DNA from: an uncultured Prevotellaceae bacterium
GTDB taxonomy: Bacteria > Bacteroidota > Bacteroidia > Bacteroidales > Muribaculaceae
Assembly: GCA_900318335.1 (NCBI GenBank)
Contig: ONKF01000017.1
Coordinates: forward strand, 8,416 to 72,415
Reading direction: 5' to 3'
Length of the DNA: 64,000 bases
Shown: positions 50,950 through 58,239 of the stretch, piece after piece
How the letters are laid out: the number at the start of each line of letters is the position of its first letter
Numbering within the stretch: the first letter of the stretch is position 1
Made by a program: the position numbers and the translations under genes
Notes under the pieces: model-generated
Told to the model about the DNA's origin: nothing
Databases searched by the model: none
The model's input: the letters and a program-made list of their open reading frames with translations, nothing else

Positions 50950-52776
50950 ATGACCGACGAACTGAAACTTAAGTTGTCATTGCTCCCCGATGAGCCTGGC
51001 GTTTACCGCTACCGCAATCGGGAGGGCACCATCATCTATGTGGGCAAGGCCAAGAACCTGAAGCGCCGGGTAAACTCCTATTTCAACAGGGAGCACGCGT
51101 CGGTGCGCACGACTATGCTCGTGCGTAATATTGCCGACCTAGAGTACACCGTTGTCAACACCGAGGAGGAAGCCCTTGACCTCGAGAATTCCCTCATCAA
51201 GGAATACCAACCCCGCTACAACGTCCTGCTCAAGGATGACAAGAGTTATCCCTGGATATGTGTTTCGGGCGACCTTTACCCGCGCGTGTTCATTACACGT
51301 GACGCGCGCGCCAAGGGGGACCGTTTTTATGGCCCGTATCCCAAGGCCGAGGTCGCTAAGGTGCTTATAGACACCATCAGGCAGATTTATCCGTTACGCA
51401 CCTGCCGCCTGATTGTTTCACGTGAAACAATCGCCGAACGTAAGCACCGCCTGTGCCTGCAGTACCATATCCACCGCTGTGAGGGATGCTGCCAGGGGCT
51501 GGTGTCGCCCGAGCAATATGGTGAGTACATCAGCGAAATCAAGCAGATCCTGAACGGAGACACCCATGTGCTGATGGATGTGCTCATGCAGCAGATGCAG
51601 CAACTGGCAAGCGAGTTGAGGTTTGAAGAAGCCGAGATCATCAAGCGGCGCTACAAGCTGCTGGAGCACGTCAGACGGCGCTCGGTCATCGTCAGCCCCA
51701 CCATCCACAACATCGACATCTTCGGCCTGCTCAGGGACGAGGATGCCGCCTATGTGAATTACATGCACATGAGGGGTGGGGCAGTGGTCCAGTCATTCAC
51801 TCTCGAGTACCGGCTGTCCACGCGCGACGAGAGCGATGCCGAGCTCATGTCAATGGCCGTTGCCGAGGTGCACAAGCGCTTTGCTACCACCTATGCCAAC
51901 GACCGCGTCAGCGAGGCTGTCACCAACGTCATTCCCGATGTGGAGTTTTCAGGACTCAGCTTCGCCATTCCTCAACGTGGGGACAAGAAGAAACTGCTCG
52001 ACATCGCCATCAAGAATGCCACCCAACACCGCACCGACCGCCTGCACATGATGGAAAAACTCAATCCCGAGCAGCGCACGACACGAACTTTGACCACCAT
52101 CCAGCGCGACCTGCGCATGACGGTGCTGCCACGGCACATCGAGTGCTTTGACAACAGCAACATCAGCGGATCAAGTCCTGTTGCGTCATGCGTGGTCTTC
52201 CGCAACGCCAAGCCCGCCAAGAAGGAGTACCGCCACTTCAACATCAAGACCGTTGAGGGAGCCGATGATTTTGCCTCGATGCGTGAGGTGATTTCCCGTC
52301 GCTACAGCCGCTTGGTCCAAGAAGACCAGGAACTGCCACAACTGCTCATCGTCGATGGCGGCAAGGGACAGGTCACATCGGCACTCGAAGCGCTTGCCGA
52401 GATAGGCCTGCATGGCCAGATTACCGTCGTGGGCATCGCCAAGCGTCTGAACGAGGTCTATTTCCCTGGCGACAGTGTGCCCCTGTTTATCGACAAGAAC
52501 AGCGAGACGCTGCACGTCATTCAGCGCCTGCGCGACGAGGCCCACCGGTTTGCCATCACGTTCCACCGCAAGCAGCGCAGCAAGGGGCAAGTCCACAGCG
52601 CGCTCGACGACGTGCCGGGCATCGGTCCCAAGACCCGCACACTGCTGCTCAAGCAATTCAAGTCGCTCAAGCGCATCCGTGAGGCCTCCGAGGACGACCT
52701 CGCTGCCGTTATCGGTCCAGCCAAAGCCCGCAATCTGGTCGAAGCGCTAAAGGGGGCGGAACAACCCAAGGAGTAG
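50950..52776 (+). CDS. uvrC: Excinuclease ABC subunit C
   Basis: UvrC makes the two incisions in nucleotide excision repair. The 608-residue protein has the GIY-YIG nuclease domain (GVYRYRNREGTIIYVGKAKNLKRRV, residues about 14-38), a UVR motif (ASELRFEEAEIIKRRYKLL, about 218-236), the RNase H-like C-terminal nuclease (IECFDNSNISGSSPVASCVVF; LLIVDGGKGQVTSAL) and a helix-hairpin-helix end (LDDVPGIGPKTRTLLLKQF). It is complete. A perfect parS-like site lies inside the coding sequence at 51414-51429. Confidence 0.97.
   Translation: MTDELKLKLSLLPDEPGVYRYRNREGTIIYVGKAKNLKRRVNSYFNREHASVRTTMLVRNIADLEYTVVNTEEEALDLENSLIKEYQPRYNVLLKDDKSYPWICVSGDLYPRVFITRDARAKGDRFYGPYPKAEVAKVLIDTIRQIYPLRTCRLIVSRETIAERKHRLCLQYHIHRCEGCCQGLVSPEQYGEYISEIKQILNGDTHVLMDVLMQQMQQLASELRFEEAEIIKRRYKLLEHVRRRSVIVSPTIHNIDIFGLLRDEDAAYVNYMHMRGGAVVQSFTLEYRLSTRDESDAELMSMAVAEVHKRFATTYANDRVSEAVTNVIPDVEFSGLSFAIPQRGDKKKLLDIAIKNATQHRTDRLHMMEKLNPEQRTTRTLTTIQRDLRMTVLPRHIECFDNSNISGSSPVASCVVFRNAKPAKKEYRHFNIKTVEGADDFASMREVISRRYSRLVQEDQELPQLLIVDGGKGQVTSALEALAEIGLHGQITVVGIAKRLNEVYFPGDSVPLFIDKNSETLHVIQRLRDEAHRFAITFHRKQRSKGQVHSALDDVPGIGPKTRTLLLKQFKSLKRIREASEDDLAAVIGPAKARNLVEALKGAEQPKE
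51414..51429. promoter_or_regulatory. parS-like ParB-binding site 2, inside uvrC
   Basis: TGTTTCACGTGAAACA is the perfect 16-bp parS palindrome, and the symmetry extends to 22 bp (51411-51432). It is within uvrC, where it encodes part of the segment between the GIY-YIG domain and the UVR motif. Confidence 0.88.
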
Positions 52777-52842
52777 GGGAGGGCTATTCAGACCGACTGC
52801 AGATTTTTCACCGCATTTTCATTGCCAATAAAATAAAGTCAC

Positions 52843-52850
52843 TAAATTTG
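52843..52850 (+). promoter_or_regulatory. -7 promoter box (TAAATTTG) for nadK
   Basis: Perfect TAnnTTTG ending 5 nt before the ATG at 52856; predicts a leaderless mRNA. Confidence 0.65.
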
Positions 52851-52855
52851 CCACT

Positions 52856-53719
52856 ATGAAACGATTGGTGATATTCGGAAACACCTACCAGCAGAGTAAC
52901 ATCAACACCGTGCTCAGGCTGTTAGACTATCTGCGGCAGCAAGGCATTGGTGTCGCCGTCGAGCAAGAATACATGAGGTTCCTGAGCGGCAAGCAGTACA
53001 TCGGCCTGCCCACCTTTGACGCCAGCCAGGTACCCGATGCCGACATGGCCCTGTCGCTGGGCGGTGACGGCACATTCCTCACCACGGCCATGTGGGTGTC
53101 GCGCCAGGGAATGCCTATTCTAGGTATTAATTTAGGCCATTTGGGCTACCTCACCGCGGGCAACCTGGATGAGAACAGCAGCCTGATTGACGATGTCCTG
53201 GCAGGCAATTACCGCATCGAGGAACGCACCATGCTGCAGGCCTCGTGCGATGCCGTCAGGATCGATCACCCCTGGGCGCTTAACGAAATTGCCGTCCTGC
53301 GTCATGACACCTCATCGATGCTCGACATGCACACCCTGCTGCGTGGACGTGAACTTACCACCTACCGTGGTGATGGCCTCATCGTGAGCACCCCGACCGG
53401 CTCCACGGCCTATAACCTGAGCGTAGGCGGCCCCATCCTGGAACCCACAACGTCATGCCTGGTGCTGTCGCCCATTTCGGCCCACTCATTGACAATGCGC
53501 CCCCTCGTGGTGCGTGACGATAGCGAAATCGCCATCTGCACCCACTCGCGCGCCCCGCAATACGAGGTCAGCATCGATGGCGAGGTCACACTATGCCCCA
53601 CGGGTTCTACGCTGACCATCGGCCGGGCCCCTTACTGCGCACGCGTCATCCAGCTCAAGACCAACAACTTTGCGAGCACATTGAGGCAGAAACTCCTTTG
53701 GGGTACTGACAAGTTATAG
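52856..53719 (+). CDS. nadK: NAD kinase
   Basis: NadK phosphorylates NAD+ to NADP+. The 287-residue protein has the GGDGT motif (residues 69-73: LSLGGDGTFLTTA), GINLGHLGYLT, the ALNEIAV motif and TPTGSTAYNLSVGGPI. Length and order match bacterial NadK. The promoter box lies just before the start codon. Confidence 0.96.
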   Translation: MKRLVIFGNTYQQSNINTVLRLLDYLRQQGIGVAVEQEYMRFLSGKQYIGLPTFDASQVPDADMALSLGGDGTFLTTAMWVSRQGMPILGINLGHLGYLTAGNLDENSSLIDDVLAGNYRIEERTMLQASCDAVRIDHPWALNEIAVLRHDTSSMLDMHTLLRGRELTTYRGDGLIVSTPTGSTAYNLSVGGPILEPTTSCLVLSPISAHSLTMRPLVVRDDSEIAICTHSRAPQYEVSIDGEVTLCPTGSTLTIGRAPYCARVIQLKTNNFASTLRQKLLWGTDKL

Positions 53720-53747
53720 CGCCATTACCGTTCTATAAGAAAATACA

Positions 53748-53790
53748 ATAAAGGCAACAGATTCACGAATCCATTGCCTTTATCTTTTTT
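53748..53790. terminator. Terminator between convergent nadK and glycosyltransferase
   Basis: Stem ATAAAGGCAA with TTGCCTTTAT and an inner GATTC-ac-GAATC, followed on the plus strand by TTTTTT. It serves nadK and possibly the convergent gene. Confidence 0.8.
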
Positions 53791-53803
53791 ATTAACCACC
53801 AAA

Positions 53804-54946
53804 TTATTCCTGATAAAGTCTGCGGTGCATCAGTACCGACCGGTAGATGTGTATCATGTGGTCGGCGAGGACTTTGCCTGTAAAGCGCTCAGAGTTATCC
53901 TGGGCTGCCTGGAGCAAGGCGGCTTTCTTGTTTTCATCCTCGAGGACGTCGCTCAATGCTTCGGCTCCGTCATGGAAATTATCGTAGTAAATCACGCCAT
54001 CACCACCAAACTCACGGGCCTTGGCACTGTCCTTACAGATGACCACGGCACCAGTGCGCTGTGCATTAATCAGCTTGAAGCAGTCGCGGCTGCGATCGGT
54101 ATTGGGGATAATGACAGCCTGAGCCATCTTGGCAACAGCGGTCAAGTCGGCGTGGTGCACCTTGTCCACTTGCTTGAAGCGGTGGAAGATGTGCAGGTCG
54201 TGAGCCTGCTCCTTGATGACGTTGTCAAAGTGGTCGGTACGGTAGCCTAACAGCACAATTGATATCTTGCGGTCGCGCAACTCATGAACCAGCTGCATGG
54301 CCTCCTTGATGTTGTCGTCGCTATTCAATCGTCCCTTGTAGAGGACAAACTTCTCAGGAAGATGATACTTCTTGCGCAGGATATCGTACATGTTTTCGGG
54401 CACCGACTGGTCACAGCCCGAGAAGAAGCAGGGATGAACCACCTCCACATTGTCGGGAGACACATGATAGTGGTCGATGATAATCTGGCGGTCAACCTCA
54501 TTCAAGGCAATCACACGCTTGGCAATCTTGCAGGCCTTGCGGGCACGACGTTGCATGAGCATGCGGTCAATCCATCCGTGCGCATTCTTGTAGAGCGGGT
54601 CAAGCATCGTGAACACGGTGGGGAAGTTGCTGCCCTTGAAGCCCGACGAGATGCCATCGTCAATGCCATGGAAGGTGTTCACGCCATGGCCCTTGGCCGA
54701 GTGCACGATACCGTTACCAGTATACCAGCGCTCCTTGTTGTGGATGTGGTTGCGGGGGAACTTCACGCGCACGCTGTCCTCGTTGAAGATCGGCGTCAAT
54801 CGCTTGTTATGCTCGTTCTGAGGAGAATAAAGGATATAATAATTGTCGGGATAATTGACAGCAAGCGCTTTGATGAGGATGCGACCATAATAGGACGTAT
54901 CATCATTCTCCATGATAATCTTGCGGCCTCCGTAACCTACTACCAT
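53804..54946 (-). CDS. Glycosyltransferase, GT4-like
   Basis: This 380-residue protein resembles mannosyltransferase-type GT4 enzymes. The N-terminal part (MVVGYGGRKIIMENDDTSYY ... YYILYSPQNEH) and the central phrases NTFHGIDDGIS and IALNEVDRQIIIDHYHVSPDNVEVVHPCF are typical. The C-terminal domain has FVLYKGRLNSDDNIKEAMQL, IVLLGYRTDHFDNVI and AQAVIIPNTDRSRDCFKLINAQRTG, in place of the usual ExxG-x-P-x-x-E patch. It has its own promoter. The acceptor is unknown and no polysaccharide cluster surrounds it. Confidence 0.85.
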   Translation of the reverse strand: MVVGYGGRKIIMENDDTSYYGRILIKALAVNYPDNYYILYSPQNEHNKRLTPIFNEDSVRVKFPRNHIHNKERWYTGNGIVHSAKGHGVNTFHGIDDGISSGFKGSNFPTVFTMLDPLYKNAHGWIDRMLMQRRARKACKIAKRVIALNEVDRQIIIDHYHVSPDNVEVVHPCFFSGCDQSVPENMYDILRKKYHLPEKFVLYKGRLNSDDNIKEAMQLVHELRDRKISIVLLGYRTDHFDNVIKEQAHDLHIFHRFKQVDKVHHADLTAVAKMAQAVIIPNTDRSRDCFKLINAQRTGAVVICKDSAKAREFGGDGVIYYDNFHDGAEALSDVLEDENKKAALLQAAQDNSERFTGKVLADHMIHIYRSVLMHRRLYQE

Positions 54947-55016
54947 ATTCTGAATTCAATAAAGTGATTATTCTAAAAATTGATGTAAACCGGTTGCGTC
55001 TTCATGACACAAGATG

Positions 55017-55024
55017 CAAAATTA
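55017..55024 (-). promoter_or_regulatory. -7 promoter box (TAATTTTG) for the glycosyltransferase at 53804-54946
   Basis: Perfect TAnnTTTG on the minus strand; the leader is about 64 nt. It is divergent to the box at 55078-55085. Confidence 0.55.
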
Positions 55025-55077
55025 CTATTTTTTTTCTTTTGATACACTTTTTCTTGGGTCTTTTTCTTGATTTGAGT

Positions 55078-55085
55078 TAACTTTG
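55078..55085 (+). promoter_or_regulatory. -7 promoter box (TAACTTTG) for the DUF4923 gene
   Basis: Perfect TAnnTTTG, 12 nt before the ATG at 55098; it covers an in-frame TTG at 55083, which is therefore not a start. Confidence 0.6.
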
Positions 55086-55097
55086 CAGGAAATAACG

Positions 55098-55706
55098 ATG
55101 ATTATGAGACGAATAGCCACCATTTTATGCGCGATGCTCTTGTTGGCATCATGCGCCGCCAAGAAGAATGCGGCCAGCGACAGGCTGCATCCCGATCAAG
55201 TGTTTACCATCACCGAGGATGACATCGCCCGGGAGACCCGACAGATCAACGGACTCATCCAGGGCGAGTGGACCTATAAGGGTCCCAGCGTCGACGTGAG
55301 CGGCAGGAACCTGCTTGCCGGCATCGGCAAACCCATTGCCAAAGGCAAGTTGAAAAAGAAAATCAAGGAAGCGTTCAAGAAGATAGGACTGGACAAGGCC
55401 CGACCCCAGTTTACCTTTAATGTGGACGGCACATGCGCCATCAAGCTGCTGGGCAAGAGCATCAAGGGCACCTATAACTACAATCCCGACCTGGACAAGT
55501 TATCCATCAAGTGGCATGGTGTGCCTGTCAATGCGCGGCTCAAGCGTGATGGCAAGAAGAAACTGCACATCACATTTGATGCCGATAAGCTGCTGTCACT
55601 ACTCTCGCTTGCGAGCAATTTCAGCGACAGCTCCGCAATCAAGGCCCTTACAATGCTCATGGACAATTACGAGGACGTGATGGTGGGCTTCGAGCTTAAG
55701 AAGTAA
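55098..55706 (+). CDS. DUF4923 lipoprotein
   Basis: This 202-residue lipoprotein has the signal MIMRRIATILCAMLLLAS and the lipobox Cys19. The body has a conserved pattern seen in DUF4923 proteins of Bacteroidales: LIQGEWTYKGPSVDVSG, NLLAGIGKPIAKGKLKKKI, then FTFNVDGTCAIKLLGKSIKG and a hydrophobic C-terminal helix region. Its lipocalin-like look is my reading, not established. The ATG at 55104 is a possible alternative start. Function unknown. Confidence 0.82.
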   Translation: MIMRRIATILCAMLLLASCAAKKNAASDRLHPDQVFTITEDDIARETRQINGLIQGEWTYKGPSVDVSGRNLLAGIGKPIAKGKLKKKIKEAFKKIGLDKARPQFTFNVDGTCAIKLLGKSIKGTYNYNPDLDKLSIKWHGVPVNARLKRDGKKKLHITFDADKLLSLLSLASNFSDSSAIKALTMLMDNYEDVMVGFELKK

Positions 55707-55736
55707 CTCCATAATAGACACAATTCACTAAAAACC

Positions 55737-55815
55737 ATTGGTGCCCGGTAAAAGACGCATCGGGCACCAATAACTAAAAACAAAGAGGAAGGCTAATGTA
55801 GCCTTCCTCTTTGTT
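55737..55815 (-). terminator. Two hairpins between convergent genes
   Basis: The first (55737-55771) has an 11-bp stem ATTGGTGCCCG with CGGGCACCAAT. The second (55779-55815) has a perfect 16-bp stem AACAAAGAGGAAGGCT around AATGT; on the minus strand it is followed by TTTTTAG and ends the gene at 55841-56449. Confidence 0.75.
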
Positions 55816-55840
55816 ATCATGTCTATAAGCTGATGCACTC

Positions 55841-56449
55841 TCAACGGCGGGGGGGCTGGTTCATCATATGCTTGCCCTGGTTAACCGCCTGCTTCTTGGT
55901 CAAGCCGGGCTGGCTCTTGCTGCCAGGCTGACTCTTGGAAGTGCCATACTGCGAACCACCCATACCGGGCTTGGGCTGCGACTTGCTGTCGGGAGCGCCA
56001 AAGGTGCGACCGTTGTAAGCACTGTGGTCAAAGTAACGGTTTGAACCCTTATACACCTGGTATCCAGGAGGAGCTGCGCGATAATAGCGGTCCTTGGGAT
56101 AGTGGTTATAGACGGTGAAGACAAACTTCCTGTTCTCCCACGACACGGGGCGATAGAAGTATTCCAGCTGCAGGTAACGCTGGTACTGCATGGGGGAGAG
56201 CACATATTTCAGCTCATTGTTGCGGCGGGTCCAGAAGGTGCCGAAGATGTCATCATACACGTCCAGACACATGATGTAGTCCATGTTGATTTCAAACACG
56301 GCATTGTACTGGTCATCGCTCAGTCCAAGTTCATAGGCCATCTTGTCGGTCAGGAAGAACGCCTGATCGCGGGCTGACTTGTAACTCATCGCGTTAGCGG
56401 CCGAACCTAAGGTCAGCACTGCTACCATTGCTAAGATAAAGCGTTTCAT
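55841..56449 (-). CDS. Small secreted protein of unknown function
   Basis: This 202-residue protein has a signal peptide (MKRFILAMVAVLTLGSAANA). Residues 22-115 are rich in Tyr, Asp and aromatic residues, with LTDKMAYELGLSDDQYNAVFEIN recalling the LTxxQ helix of Spy/CpxP-like periplasmic chaperones; the similarity is weak. The C-terminal third (about 140-202) is low-complexity, rich in Ser, Gln, Lys, Gly and Pro (SKSQPGSKSQPGL). It has a promoter box at 56498-56491 and a terminator. I do not recognise the family. Confidence 0.7.
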   Translation of the reverse strand: MKRFILAMVAVLTLGSAANAMSYKSARDQAFFLTDKMAYELGLSDDQYNAVFEINMDYIMCLDVYDDIFGTFWTRRNNELKYVLSPMQYQRYLQLEYFYRPVSWENRKFVFTVYNHYPKDRYYRAAPPGYQVYKGSNRYFDHSAYNGRTFGAPDSKSQPKPGMGGSQYGTSKSQPGSKSQPGLTKKQAVNQGKHMMNQPPRR

Positions 56450-56490
56450 AGTGCGTATGTTTTTAAATTGTTATTAAATGTTTGTTGCCC

Positions 56491-56498
56491 CAAAGTTA
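56491..56498 (-). promoter_or_regulatory. -7 promoter box (TAACTTTG) for the small secreted protein
   Basis: Perfect TAnnTTTG on the minus strand, 41 nt before the start codon. Confidence 0.55.
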
Positions 56499-56705
56499 GC
56501 CTCACCGATGAATTGTTGCAAATTTTTTAGACAAATATTCATAAATAATCGACTAACTACCCACTAAACTGCATGTTTTATGCCATCTGCACCTGGATTA
56601 TTCCCAGGTGGCTCCACGGCCAGTCAAGGAGCATTATTCCATAGACAAATGAGGTGCTTTTCCCGATTTTTAGCCTCAAGTGCCTCTCATTTCGGTGTTT
56701 CTTAT

Positions 56706-56713
56706 TAATTTTG
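56706..56713 (+). promoter_or_regulatory. -7 promoter box (TAATTTTG) for the GH3-like gene
   Basis: Perfect TAnnTTTG ending 5 nt before the ATG at 56719; a longer in-frame start at 56680 would precede the box. Predicts a leaderless mRNA. Confidence 0.65.
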
Positions 56714-56718
56714 CGGAT

Positions 56719-58233
56719 ATGATAAACTTCACGCCATTAGTCCGCAATCATTTCCTGTCGCGCCTGCAGCAGCAAGTGCGCTACATTAATCACGCCGACT
56801 CTGTCCAGCAGGGTGAGCTGGTACGCCTCATCGAGAAGGCGGCACTGACGCGTTTCGGCCGCAAGTACGATTTTTCCTCCATCAGGACCTATAAGGAGTT
56901 TGCATCGCGCCTTCCCCTGTTCTCCTACGAGAACCTGGAACCCTATATCATGCGCATGGTCAAGGGCGCCAAGGACGAGTTGTGGCCCGGACAGTGTTTC
57001 AACTTCGCACAATCGTCGGGCACGAGCGGCCGCAGCAAGTATATCCCCATCACACGCGAGTCATTCCAGTGGAACCACTATTATGGCTCCAGCGATGTGG
57101 TTTCCCATTACCTGAACCTCAACCCCGAGAGCCGCATCTTCTCGGGTAAGGCGTTCATCCTGGGCGGCAGCTTTGCCAACAACCTGCAGTTGCAGCGTGG
57201 CGTGAGGGTAGGGGACTTGAGCGCCAACCTGATCGAGAACATGAACCCGCTGGCCAACCTGATACGCATCCCCTCCAAGCAAGTTGCCCTCATGGAGGAT
57301 TGGACCGAGAAATTGCCACGCCTTGTCGAGGCCAGCATCGGTGCCAACGTGACCAACCTGAGCGGTGTGCCATCCTGGTTCCTGACGGTTATCAAGGAAG
57401 TGCTCAACAAGACCGGCAAATCCAGCATACACGAGGTGTGGCCCAACCTGGAGGTGTTCTTCCACGGCGGCATCGCCTTTGAGCCTTATAGGCAGCAATA
57501 CGAGGCGCTGTGCGACATGAGCAAGATGCACTTCCTGGACACCTACAATGCCAGTGAGGGATTCTTTGCCGTGCAGAGTGATTGGGACACCGAGGCGATG
57601 CTGTTGCTGCTCGACGTGGGCGTGTTCTACGAGTTCCTGCCCGTTGAGGAGAGCGACAGCGATACGCCCGAGGTCTATCCCATCTGGGAAATCGAGGCAG
57701 GCCGCACCTACGAGCTCCTCATCACCGCCCCCAACGGCCTGTGGCGCTACCGCATCGGCGACACCGTGACCATCGAGCAGCTCAATCCCGTCAAGATCAG
57801 GATTGCCGGCCGCACCCACAGCTTCATCAACGCCTTCGGTGAGGAACTGATGGTACACAATGCCGACTCGGCCATCACATCAGCCTCGCGCGAAACCGGA
57901 GCCCAGGTGCTCAACTACACCGCTGCGCCCGTCTATGCACACGATAACGAGCGCGGCTACCACCAGTGGCTCATTGAGTTTGCCCACAAACCGGCCGACG
58001 AGGCTCGGTTCATGCAACTGCTGGACCAGCACTTGCGGGAGGTGAACAGTGACTATGACGCCAAGCGCACGGGCGACATCTTCCTGGCTCCACCCGCACT
58101 GGTTGTCGCACCCACGGGCCTGTTTGACCGCTGGCTGGCCTCAACCGGCAAGTTAGGTGGACAGCGCAAGGTGCCCCGATTGAACAACAACCGCGATACC
58201 ATCGACCAGATGCTTGCACTGATGAAACACTAA
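56719..58233 (+). CDS. GH3 auxin-responsive-promoter-family protein (acyl-adenylating fold)
   Basis: This 504-residue protein belongs to the GH3 family of the ANL adenylating superfamily. In plants GH3 enzymes join amino acids to hormones such as auxin or jasmonate; bacterial members have unknown substrates. The ATP-binding phrase is FAQSSGTSGRSKYIPIT (about residues 94-110). Further motifs are HFLDTYNASEGFFAVQ and LLITAPNGLWRYRIGDTVTI, both typical. It starts the two-gene operon with the LTA-synthase-like gene 6 bp downstream. A role in modifying a cell-envelope compound would fit that neighbour, but this is inference. Confidence 0.88.
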   Translation: MINFTPLVRNHFLSRLQQQVRYINHADSVQQGELVRLIEKAALTRFGRKYDFSSIRTYKEFASRLPLFSYENLEPYIMRMVKGAKDELWPGQCFNFAQSSGTSGRSKYIPITRESFQWNHYYGSSDVVSHYLNLNPESRIFSGKAFILGGSFANNLQLQRGVRVGDLSANLIENMNPLANLIRIPSKQVALMEDWTEKLPRLVEASIGANVTNLSGVPSWFLTVIKEVLNKTGKSSIHEVWPNLEVFFHGGIAFEPYRQQYEALCDMSKMHFLDTYNASEGFFAVQSDWDTEAMLLLLDVGVFYEFLPVEESDSDTPEVYPIWEIEAGRTYELLITAPNGLWRYRIGDTVTIEQLNPVKIRIAGRTHSFINAFGEELMVHNADSAITSASRETGAQVLNYTAAPVYAHDNERGYHQWLIEFAHKPADEARFMQLLDQHLREVNSDYDAKRTGDIFLAPPALVVAPTGLFDRWLASTGKLGGQRKVPRLNNNRDTIDQMLALMKH

Positions 58234-58239
58234 CACGAT

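Noticed and set aside
56590-56610. Hairpin CACCTGG/CCAGGTG before the GH3-like gene
   Set aside because: A 7-bp stem without a T-run in a promoter-proximal spacer; too weak to call a terminator or operator.
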